Part shown: in pieces, positions 1-7,399 of the stretch | Position numbering within the stretch: position 1 is the first letter of the stretch | Layout of the letters: each line of letters starts with the position of its first letter | Assembly: GCA_002404995.1 (NCBI GenBank) | Contig: DHKY01000015.1 | Span: 9,629-73,628 of the forward strand | From: Caryophanales bacterium UBA4682 | GTDB lineage: Bacteria > Bacillota_I > Bacilli_A > RFN20 > CAG-288 | Direction: 5' to 3' | Length of the DNA stretch: 64,000 nucleotides | Translations under genes and position numbers: made by a program | Notes under the pieces: generated by a model | Told to the model about the DNA's origin: nothing | What the model saw: only the letters and a program-made list of their open reading frames with translations | Database searches by the model: none

Positions 1-465
1 AAGTTTCTCAAGAAAGGAAAAGCGAGATAAAAGTGCCATTCTATGATAACTAGCCTTGTAGTTTAATATAAGCACCACCGCTATTTAAGAGCCTATTAAG
101 AACCAGCAAGATAGTGCTACGTTTTTGTCTAGACTTCCAAAGAGTTCCTATATGTTGTATCTCATCATCCTTACACAAACTTTATGCTACTCTCGCGATG
201 ACAAAAAGAATGAAAAAACATGCATAGATAGCTGAAATTAATTAAATTTTCCTATTACTGCTTTGCTCCTGCTTTATTATTGAGTAATCATATTTCGTAA
301 ATTATAATGATTTCGTCAGGAAAGGAACCAGTAAGAAAGACAAAGCTGCAAAAGAATCTCCAAAATGAAAGCCAGGCGTTTTATTGCAGCAAAATTATTG
401 CGGGTGTAAAACATTAGGAGAAAATAAGAGAAAAGAGATTTTATAGAAAAGGAGGAATAATAGCT
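1..465 (+). other. AT-rich leader region; possible tail of an upstream gene at 1-30
   Basis: Frame 1 reads KFLKKGKAR and then TAA at 28-30. This could be the last residues of a gene that enters the window from the left, but nine codons cannot be identified. The rest of the stretch has stops in all frames and no recognisable RNA. The last bases (450-465) hold the strong ribosome site AAAGGAGG for the next gene. Confidence 0.3.
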
Positions 466-867
466 ATGGGCTCTAGAGGGGCAAAACCCTATGAATTAGA
501 TAAAAAGGAAATGCAAAAGTATGAAATAAAAGGATACGTCTTAGATGGAGAGATTTTAACTGGAAAAGATAAGAAGGATCACGCGCTTCCTGAAATATCA
601 CACAAGTCGGATGTTAAGTATATCAAGCTGAATTCCGATAATTCGTTTAGAGAATTGCGTGTTTATAAAAATCATCGACTCATGCTTGAAATTGCCTATC
701 ACAAAGAGAAAAGACTCTCTGGAGACTATCAACCCATCCTCCATGCCCATGATATAAACGGAGAATTCTACAAAGAACATCCCAAGGCACGTCATCTAAC
801 AGAAGAGGAATTCAGAGAATACAGTCCGTATTTCATAGGACTTAACTTGGAGGAGGTAAAGAGATAA
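466..867 (+). CDS. Cassette gene A, copy 1 (unknown function)
   Basis: 133 aa, starting MGSRGAK, an N-terminus I associate with small phage-borne or toxin-like ORFs. It starts 7-8 nt after AAAGGAGG. The C-terminal third carries an HAHD motif followed by EFYKEHPKARHLTEEEF and ends near LNLEEVKR. No signal peptide or membrane segment is visible. Its stop TAA overlaps the next ATG (TAATG), so the two genes are probably translationally coupled. The whole pair is repeated directly downstream. I do not recognise the family. The two-gene arrangement fits an effector/partner pair, but that is inference only. Confidence 0.75.
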   Translation: MGSRGAKPYELDKKEMQKYEIKGYVLDGEILTGKDKKDHALPEISHKSDVKYIKLNSDNSFRELRVYKNHRLMLEIAYHKEKRLSGDYQPILHAHDINGEFYKEHPKARHLTEEEFREYSPYFIGLNLEEVKR

Positions 868-1205
868 TGATCAACGGAGATGTAATGGACTTCCTTGAAC
901 GGATGGACAGGAACGAATGGTATGTCCTATACAAAGGAAAGTGCTACTTCTTTGAAGCAAACTATTTCAAGGAGACGGATACCACATCCATAGAGATTCA
1001 GAGCTGGAAAGCACATACAGATGATCACATTAACATCATCGATGATTTAAATGAAAAAGAAGAATCTATTGACTTCGACTTCCTTGAGCTTCCGCATTTT
1101 CCAACGTATCAGGAAGCAATCAAGGATTTCCTGAAACGGAAGCTGTTCGATAACAACACGAAGACTTTCTTCGAAGTTCAGGAAGAAAGGGAGTGGCTTG
1201 ACTGA
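867..1205 (+). CDS. Cassette gene B, copy 1 (unknown function)
   Basis: 112 aa, soluble and acidic, overlapping gene A by one base at TAATG. It begins MINGDVMDFLER and ends with a conserved PHFPTYQEAIKDFLKRK segment and FFEVQEEREWL. The middle, about residues 48-70, differs most from its duplicate. No known domain is recognised. Its fixed position after gene A suggests that the two products act together. An immunity or partner role is possible, but nothing in the sequence proves it. Confidence 0.75.
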   Translation: MINGDVMDFLERMDRNEWYVLYKGKCYFFEANYFKETDTTSIEIQSWKAHTDDHINIIDDLNEKEESIDFDFLELPHFPTYQEAIKDFLKRKLFDNNTKTFFEVQEEREWLD

Positions 1206-1239
1206 TTGTTGTCTTTCAAATGGAATAGAGGATATTTTT

Positions 1240-1635
1240 ATGGGTTCTAGAGGCGCAAAATACCATGAACTAAACAAAGAAGAAAGGCGCAGTTATATCG
1301 TTGCAGGGCATGTACTAGATGCGGAAATTCTAGTTGGAAAAGATAAAAGATTCCATACTCTTCCAGAGGTCTCCCATAGTTCAGATGTTAAATACATCAA
1401 GCTTAATTTAGACGGAACATTTAGAGAGATGAGAATCTATAAAAATCATAAATTATGGTTAGAAATCGGATATCATGGAGAGGCCTTAGCCAAAAGCAAC
1501 AAAATCCTCCACGCCCATGATATAAACGGAGAATTCTACAAAGAACATCCCAAGGCACGTCATCTAACAGAAGAGGAATTCAGAGAATACAGTCCGTATT
1601 TCATCGGACTTAATTTAAAGGAGGTAAAGAGATAA
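1240..1635 (+). CDS. Cassette gene A, copy 2
   Basis: 131 aa paralogue of the gene at 466. I start it at 1240, where MGSRGAK aligns with copy 1 and an AGAGGA ribosome site lies 7 nt upstream. An in-frame extension back to 1198 would run into gene B of copy 1 and has no homologue in copy 1. The N-terminal two thirds have diverged (YHELNKEERRSYIVAGHVL against PYELDKKEMQKYEIKGYVL). The last ~40 residues, from HAHDINGEF on, are almost identical to copy 1 even at DNA level. The stop overlaps the next ATG as in copy 1. Confidence 0.75.
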   Translation: MGSRGAKYHELNKEERRSYIVAGHVLDAEILVGKDKRFHTLPEVSHSSDVKYIKLNLDGTFREMRIYKNHKLWLEIGYHGEALAKSNKILHAHDINGEFYKEHPKARHLTEEEFREYSPYFIGLNLKEVKR

Positions 1636-1973
1636 TGATTAACGGAGATGTGATGGACTTCCTTGAACGGATGGACAGGAACGAATGGTATGTCTTATAC
1701 AAAGGAAAGTGCTACTTCTTTGAAGCAAACTATTTCAAGGAGACGGATACGACATCCATAGAGATCCAAACATGGAAGGCACATACGGATGATCACATTT
1801 ATATCATAGAAGACCTAAATGAAAAAGGAGAATTAATCGACTATACCTGTGTGGAATTACCGCATTTTCCAACGTATCAGGAAGCAATCAAGGATTTCCT
1901 GAAGCGAAAGCTGTTCGATAACAATACGAAGACCTTCTTCGAAGTACAGGAAGAAAGGGAGTGGCTTGGCTAA
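1635..1973 (+). CDS. Cassette gene B, copy 2
   Basis: 112 aa paralogue of the gene at 867, with the same TAATG overlap to its gene A. The first ~45 and last ~40 residues match copy 1 almost exactly. A central block differs (IYIIEDLNEKGELIDYTCVE against INIIDDLNEKEESIDFDFLE). Variation confined to the centre of B and the N-terminal part of A is the pattern expected if those parts co-vary in specificity. Function unknown. Confidence 0.75.
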   Translation: MINGDVMDFLERMDRNEWYVLYKGKCYFFEANYFKETDTTSIEIQTWKAHTDDHIYIIEDLNEKGELIDYTCVELPHFPTYQEAIKDFLKRKLFDNNTKTFFEVQEEREWLG

Positions 1974-2166
1974 AAAGACTGAAGCCGAGTTTTTAGAAAA
2001 TAAGTCCAATCGGATAAAACACAGGCATCTTCGTCTTAAAACAAAAAGGAATCACTTGATTCGTTAGATCAATAAGCAAAGATAAGAAAAAACAGTATTT
2101 CTAATTCCGTTTGTTTTAGAAACACAGATTTTAGTTACCTAGAATTCATAACAAAGGAGGAATTCA

Positions 2167-2844
2167 ATGGCATATTATTCAAGCAAGGAACGACTCTCTC
2201 TTCTACGTCCTCTTCCACCTACCATCAAGCGCAGTATATTTTCAATTCCGATCATTCCAAAGCCGGAAATCAATCTAGACCGGCTCGGTGATGGACTGTT
2301 TCTCCAGGGGTTCCAGAACTGCGGTTCCAAAGACCAGAACTGCAAGGACAAGATTGTCCATTTCTATTTATATGACAGACAATTAGAGCCTCTGTATAGT
2401 AAACCAAGGAAATACATTCCAAAACTTGGAAAGTACTATGCCGTAAGGACACCGGATTTCAGCAGGTATGATGAAAGGGACCGATTCGGAATCATCAATG
2501 CCACTTATAAGAACCGGTATTTAGGGGCCTTGTGGTCCTTGTATGGAAGGAATGTCATCCCGACCATTGGTTGGACAAATCCAGATTCATTCGATGTCTG
2601 CTTTGAAGGAGTAGAACAGGGTTCTATCGTATCGATATCGACTCTTGGTGTCCATTCTGATCAAAGCTCTATTCAGGAATTCCTGTGTGGATACAAGGCA
2701 AGGCGGGAGAAAATCAGTCCCTCATCCATTATCTGCTTAGGTGATCATGTAGATGGAATGAACACAGACAATGTCTTGTTCGTTCCTTACAAGGACTCTT
2801 TCGGAAGACAATTCAAAATCGGTTGGCAGCTGAAACTGTTTTAA
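2167..2844 (+). CDS. DUF4417 protein
   Basis: 225 aa. It resembles the DUF4417 family, small proteins common in Firmicutes and phage-like regions with no established function. Family-like stretches are the TPDFS-Met-YDE-Met segment near residues 97-104, the NVIPTIGW strand near 138-145, the CFEGVEQGSIVSISTLG block and a late PSSIICLGD block. Met in FSMYDEM and YGMNVIP comes from AGG codons (2464, 2476), matching the hydrophobic or Met residues usual there, so even this accessory gene follows the altered code. The ribosome site AAAGGAGG lies 6 nt before the ATG. It converges on lgt with a gap of 13 bp and no visible terminator. Confidence 0.75.
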   Translation: MAYYSSKERLSLLRPLPPTIKRSIFSIPIIPKPEINLDRLGDGLFLQGFQNCGSKDQNCKDKIVHFYLYDRQLEPLYSKPRKYIPKLGKYYAVRTPDFSRYDERDRFGIINATYKNRYLGALWSLYGRNVIPTIGWTNPDSFDVCFEGVEQGSIVSISTLGVHSDQSSIQEFLCGYKARREKISPSSIICLGDHVDGMNTDNVLFVPYKDSFGRQFKIGWQLKLF

Positions 2845-2857
2845 ATCAAGCAGTCGA

Positions 2858-3628
2858 TTATTTCTGCATCCGCAGCTGATGGACTTTGCAAATCAAGAGA
2901 TAAACTAATGCGATCCTGAGCAGAATCAGTGAGATAATCTGGGATGTCGATAACATTCCATAACTCCCTCGGATTGCATCATATCGGTAGAATTCGATAA
3001 TGAAACGGAAACTGCAATAACAGAGAAGATAAGAAGTACAAAGTGTCCCCTTCTGAACTGGTTTTCTGAAAAATAAAAAGAGAAGAAAGATGAACAGTAA
3101 TAGACAAAATGCGGATTCTATCAACTGAACTGGAAGCAGCTTAACACCGACTGGCGTATTCCTATCCGCAGGATGGGTATACACAACTCCGATAATAGAA
3201 TCCGTAGGCCGTCCATAACAGCAGCCAGCAGAAAAACATCCGATCCGGCCGAAGCATTGTCCAAGAGGAACGACAACAGCTACGGAATCAATCCTGGAAA
3301 TAAAATCAATCTTATAAATCAGGCAGTAGATCAGATATCCCAAAGCGCCTCCGATTAGTCCGCCATAGAAGACAAAGCCGGACCGGAGCAGCTGAATCAA
3401 GGATATATGATTTTCCTTTATCACAGGCAGGGCAGTCAGAATAAAAAGAAGCTTAGCACCAATAAAGGCACCGATCCTAGCAAAGCAGCTTGCAAGCCTG
3501 ATGTCCCAGCATCGGTTTTTGTCTTTCTTGTTCAAAAAGAAAAGAACCAAGACAGAAACAAAGATTCCCATGAAAAACAGAATCCCGTAAACCGGGATTC
3601 TGTTTTCTTTGTCAAAATAAGGAAACAA
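2858..3628 (-). CDS. lgt: Prolipoprotein diacylglyceryl transferase (Lgt-like)
   Basis: 256 aa polytopic membrane protein. Lgt transfers diacylglycerol from phosphatidylglycerol to the lipobox cysteine of prolipoproteins at the outer face of the membrane. Visible family features are FYGGLIGG (about 87-94), PLGQCFGRIGCFSAGCCYG (121-139), an LLPVQLIES segment corresponding to the HPxQLYE block, and RFIIEFYRYD near the C-terminus. It belongs to the variant branch with GCFxAGCCYG rather than the E. coli GNFxNxE pattern, so activity on standard prolipoproteins is likely but not certain. At least three lipoproteins in this window would be substrates. It follows the small membrane gene at 3649 by 20 bp. 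Confidence 0.85.
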   Translation of the reverse strand: MFPYFDKENRIPVYGILFFMGIFVSVLVLFFLNKKDKNRCWDIRLASCFARIGAFIGAKLLFILTALPVIKENHISLIQLLRSGFVFYGGLIGGALGYLIYCLIYKIDFISRIDSVAVVVPLGQCFGRIGCFSAGCCYGRPTDSIIGVVYTHPADRNTPVGVKLLPVQLIESAFCLLLFIFLLFLFFRKPVQKGTLCTSYLLCYCSFRFIIEFYRYDAIRGSYGMLSTSQIISLILLRIALVYLLICKVHQLRMQK

Positions 3629-3648
3629 AGTAGCTCCTTCGAATCGGA

Positions 3649-3993
3649 CTAGATGCTAGCCGAAACACCGCCAGCAGAACTACCACCATTAACAATACCG
3701 GCAATAATCCCTACACAGATACCACAAGCGATGCAGACAATAGCAGCAAAGACGGTTGCAATAATAGAAAGAACAAGAGCTGCGATTCCAAGACCATCAT
3801 GTCCTTTCTTTAAACCAACAACAGATAAGACAAGTCCGACGACAGCAATCGGAAGTGCGATAAAGGAAGCAAAGAGCCAAACAAAGCCAATAACACCAAA
3901 GACAACACCAATAATACCTAAGACTAAACCTGCAATCTTCAGTCCACGTCCCTGATCCTGTACAACTTCTTCCCGATTCTGATTGTTTTCCAT
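3649..3993 (-). CDS. Small membrane protein, DUF4190-like
   Basis: 114 aa. I start at the ATG at 3993 (MENNQNRE), which has an AGGGGG ribosome site 7 nt upstream. The in-frame ATG nine codons earlier has no such site. A short hydrophilic N-terminus is followed by two long hydrophobic stretches: a glycine-rich hairpin (LKIAGLVLGIIGVVFGVIGF and its continuation) and a second pair ending in a small-residue tail, giving about four membrane passes. This layout is typical of DUF4190-type proteins of unknown function. It probably shares a transcript with lgt. Confidence 0.65.
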   Translation of the reverse strand: MENNQNREEVVQDQGRGLKIAGLVLGIIGVVFGVIGFVWLFASFIALPIAVVGLVLSVVGLKKGHDGLGIAALVLSIIATVFAAIVCIACGICVGIIAGIVNGGSSAGGVSASI

Positions 3994-4020
3994 GGATGAT
4001 CCCCCTTTTATGATATCCAA

Positions 4021-4609
4021 TGGTCCTCAGTTGAAATCAAGCAAGTAGTCTCGGTTTTCTATTATCTTTATTGCTATTTATAGCAACGCCATATGCTTCT
4101 GTATTAGAAATCTATTCAAAGTCATATACAGAGAAAGATAACATCTACTGAAACAAATCCCTTATATTCGATTTCTCCTTTGAATCATTAAGATTTTTAC
4201 CCTTATTCAACAGCATGTCAAGAAAAAATATAGTTACTTTACATTATTACACTTATTCTGGTTATTTGATTCAGTATAATAAAAGCTCTGCTGTACTATC
4301 CTAAGATTATAAGACAACCTCCTAGCATTCTACCGAAGAGCAAAACACTAATTTCCGAAACACAAGTCGAATATAAACTAGTCAAAAACATAACGAAATC
4401 TTCGAATACAAAAGGCAAGGCAATTTCAAAATTATTATGTCCGTAAAAAATTATGACTATCAATGAGTATGTATATATTTTACGTTTTTATATGAAAGTT
4501 GCTCGGTAATTAATCAAAATTTTGCTCAACAATTGATAAAGATTCTGCTCAATCAAGTTACAATTTTTAGTAATATTATATATAATATTTTCAAGAAGGA
4601 GGTTCTCCT
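4021..4609. other. AT-rich intergenic region
   Basis: No open frame of useful length and no RNA gene recognised. It separates the divergent lgt and DUF4143 transcription units. Its right end holds the 23-bp iterons listed separately and a TATAAT-like box near 4580. The ribosome site of the next gene, AGGAG, can pair with CTCCT directly before the ATG (stem AGGAG/CTCCT, loop GTT, 4594-4607), which could partly mask translation. Confidence 0.5.
4499..4552 (+). repeat. Three 23-bp-spaced direct repeats (iteron-like operator)
   Basis: The core TGCTC occurs three times at exact 23-bp spacing (G of the core at 4501, 4524 and 4547), as TTGCTCGGTAATTAATCA, TTTGCTCAACAATTGATA and TCTGCTCAATCAAG. The array ends about 60 bp before the start of the DUF4143 ATPase gene. 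Spacing close to two helical turns fits a protein-binding array on one face of DNA. The binding protein is unknown. Confidence 0.55.
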
Positions 4610-5896
4610 ATGAAAATTCTGGTTGATAAAGGAAATTATAAAAAGCGTATTGTAGATAAGCAGATCGAAGACTATCTGAAAGTCGCTGGTGCTATCTGCA
4701 TCGAAGGTCCTAAATGGTGTGGAAAAACCTGGACATCCGCTTATCACTCGAATAGTGAGTTCTTAGTCGGTGATCCGGATAACGATTTTCTAAATCGTAG
4801 ACTTGCAGAACTTAGTCCCTCAACTGTTCTAAAAGGAGACGCTCCACGACTTATTGATGAGTGGCAGGAAGTGCCATCCCTTTGGGATGCCACCCGTGCC
4901 GAAGTCGATAATCGACAGAAAAAAGGGCAACTCATTCTGACAGGGTCTTCTACCCCAAAGAACAAAGGCATCAGGCATACTGGAACCGGTAGAATCGTTC
5001 GACTAAGAAGGAACACAAGGTCACTTTTCGAATCCGGTGATTCCTCTGGGAAAGTCAGTCTTGAAGAACTTTGTAACGGAAAACTAGAAGATCAGGTTCT
5101 AGATTCCGTATCCCTTGAAAATCTCGCCTACTATATTGTCCGAGGTGGATGGCCGGCAAATATCGGTGTCGACGAAAAGCTCGCTCATCTTAGGCCACAG
5201 GCTTACAGGAGATTCATTGTCGATGACCTAAATCGTCTTGATGATGGGGTGGAGTACAATCCGCACAGAGCAGAGCTCCTTTTACGTTCCTTGGCTAGAA
5301 ACGAGTCTACAACGGTCTCCCTCTCTTCTCTTGCAAACGATATCACTGAAAAAGATAACGAATCGAGGAGTCGAAATACTATCGATAAATATCTAGAATC
5401 GTTGAATCGAATGTTCTTATTCAACAATCAACTTCCATTCTCACCAAATCTCCGCTCTTCACTTAGAGTAAAGCAATCTGAAAAAAAGCATTTTTCTGAT
5501 CCAGCTATGGCCTGTGCTTTACTCAACATCACTCCAGAAAAACTGTTAAAGGATCTGAATACCTTCGGCTTTCTTTTTGAATCCCTAGTAGAAAGAGATC
5601 TGAGCATTTACGCAAATTCCTTTAATGCAAAGCTTTTCCATTATCAGGATTATAAAAACCATGAAATTGATGCCGTCATTGAATTGGCCGATGGAGACTG
5701 GTGTGCCTTTGAAATCAAACTTGGCGCAAAAAAAATTGATGAAGGAGCAGAGAACCTTATCAAAGTCTGCTCTGATATTGAAAAGAACGGAGGAAAGGCA
5801 CCAAAAATAAAATGCGTCATTTGTGGTCTTTCCAACGCTGCCTACCATCGTCCAGATGGGATCTATGTCGTACCAATCACTGCATTAAAGAATTAG
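4610..5896 (+). CDS. AAA_14/DUF4143 family ATPase with C-terminal nuclease-like domain
   Basis: 428 aa, full length for the family. The P-loop is GPKWCGKT (about 34-41) and the Walker B-like segment is PRLIDEWQEVP. The central family block RLRMNTMSLFESGD has both Met from AGG (5009, 5018), as in homologues. The DUF4143 C-terminal part has an LVERDL segment and a restriction-nuclease-like pattern EIDAVIE followed by FEIKLG. Such orphan ATPases are abundant in gut bacteria, often mobile and decaying, and their biological role is not established. It is intact here, with AGGAGG 9 nt before the ATG. A broken close relative lies at 47620-48894. Confidence 0.9.
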   Translation: MKILVDKGNYKKRIVDKQIEDYLKVAGAICIEGPKWCGKTWTSAYHSNSEFLVGDPDNDFLNRRLAELSPSTVLKGDAPRLIDEWQEVPSLWDATRAEVDNRQKKGQLILTGSSTPKNKGIRHTGTGRIVRLRRNTRSLFESGDSSGKVSLEELCNGKLEDQVLDSVSLENLAYYIVRGGWPANIGVDEKLAHLRPQAYRRFIVDDLNRLDDGVEYNPHRAELLLRSLARNESTTVSLSSLANDITEKDNESRSRNTIDKYLESLNRMFLFNNQLPFSPNLRSSLRVKQSEKKHFSDPAMACALLNITPEKLLKDLNTFGFLFESLVERDLSIYANSFNAKLFHYQDYKNHEIDAVIELADGDWCAFEIKLGAKKIDEGAENLIKVCSDIEKNGGKAPKIKCVICGLSNAAYHRPDGIYVVPITALKN

Positions 5897-5980
5897 AAGT
5901 AGCAACGCATTTGTTGCTGCTGTCAACTTTTCTCTAACAAGAGCTATTTTTTAACTGATATAAGATGAAGTAGCAGCTCT

Positions 5981-6066
5981 TTCGTGTCATTTAGTGTAAA
6001 CTTTCAAAAATTATTCATGTAGTTAAGTGTGTTTTGCTGTTCTTTTTTTGCACTAAATGACACGAA
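5981..6066. promoter_or_regulatory. Long inverted repeat upstream of decayed ATPase gene
   Basis: Perfect 16-bp arms TTCGTGTCATTTAGTG (5981-5996) and CACTAAATGACACGAA (6051-6066), separated by 54 bp, end 43 bp before the ATG at 6110. A palindromic pair of this length is more likely an operator, or the remains of a mobile-element end, than a terminator, because the loop is long and no T-run follows. Confidence 0.6.
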
Positions 6067-6109
6067 TATGTGTTCTACTTACACTAGAAAAACAAAGAGA
6101 GAGGTTAAT

Positions 6110-7390
6110 ATGTACAGAAAAATAATGGATTTCTTGGCAACTTGGAAGAAAAGCAAGCTTCGAAAGCCTTTGATTTAACAAGGTGCAAGACAGATAGGTA
6201 AAACCTACTCTATTTTAGAGTTTGAACACAAAGAATACGAAAACGTTGCCTATTTTAATTTTGAGACAAGCTCAAAGCTGATTGAAACATTCCAAGAAGA
6301 TATCAGTCCTAATTATTTAATACCAATTCTGTCTCACATTTCTGATTAAACAATTCTAAAAGAAAGAAAGCTTATTGTCTTCGATGAAGAAGAGTTATGT
6401 GAGCATGCAGTGGCTTCTCTGAAATACTTCTATGAACTCGCTCCAGACTATCACATTATTGTCGCAGACAGTCTACTAGGCGTAGCTGTTAACCAATCTC
6501 GTTTCTCTTTTCCTGTTGGGAAAGTAGACATCAAAACTCTTTATCCGATGGATAAGGAAGAATTCAGGATAGCACTAGGCGAAAAAGATCTGGTTGAAAG
6601 AATCAAGTATTGCTTTGATAGATGCCTTCTGCCTTACATGTAGCTGCAAGGATGACTTATCATCAATATCTAATCATTGGAGGAAGACCGGAATGTGTTA
6701 AGGAATTTATCGAAACTAAAGACTTTGTCCTTGTTCGTCATATCCAGGATACAATCTTAGCTAGTTATCTTAATGATAGGAGCAAATACAATAATTTAAA
6801 TGAAATAAAGAAGACAAGACTAGTCTATGACAACATCACAACACAGCTTTCAAAACCACACACACGTTTCCAATATAAGTTAATCAAAAAAGAAGGTCGT
6901 GTATCCGAATTTGAAAACGCAATCGAATAGCTTTCTTTATCTGGATTTATATCTCAGATCTATAAAACAGAACAGATAAGAAAACCAATTGAAAACTATC
7001 GAGATATCGATTCATTCAAGATTTATGTTTCTGATCTTGGTTTACTTTGTCCTAAAAAAGACTTGCCTGCAAATGATATCCTGTACAGGGGAAAGGAATG
7101 TTTTTAAAGGCGGCAGGACTGAAAATTATGTCAATGTCCAACTTACTATCAATGGATACCGAACACATTATTGGGAATCCGATAGAAGAGCAGAGATTGA
7201 TTTTGTCATCCAGCGCAAGGAACATCTTATTCCAATTGAAGTTATAGCTGCCGACAACACAAGAGCAAAAAGTTTAAAAATCTATAGGGATACTTATAAA
7301 CCAGATTATGCTATTAAAGTCTCTGCGAAAAGCTTTGCTTTCGAAGATAACAAGAAGATTGTTCCTCTATATGCAGTATTCTGCATTTAA
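6110..7390 (+). pseudogene. Decayed AAA/DUF4143 ATPase
   Basis: Translation in pieces recovers the whole family plan: start MYRKIMDFLATW, P-loop QGARQIGKTYS, FDE box, SLLGVA, FSFPVGKVD, LYPMD, HQYLIIGG, ECVKEFIETKDF, KIYVSDLGLLC, TENYV, RAEIDFVIQRKE and a C-terminal VPLYAVFCI. Lesions are TAA at 6176-6178 just before the P-loop, TAA at 6347-6349, a frameshift near 6615, TAG at 6928-6930 and a second frameshift near 7100. The GAGAGAGG ribosome site survives. A usual GGMPE motif now reads GG-AGA-PE (6685-6687), a one-base change from the local Met codon AGG. The gene is clearly non-functional. Confidence 0.9.
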
Positions 7391-7399
7391 AAGAGCAGA

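Larger units (their letters stand above)
466..1973 (+). repeat. Tandem duplication of a two-gene cassette
   Basis: The unit (gene A plus gene B) occurs twice with a period of about 770 bp (starts at 466 and 1240; 867 and 1635). Near-identical DNA starts abruptly in the 3' third of A (about 740 and 1508) and runs through the A/B junction into the first 45 codons of B. The flanking parts have diverged strongly. This mosaic fits duplication followed by diversification or gene conversion. Confidence 0.85.
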
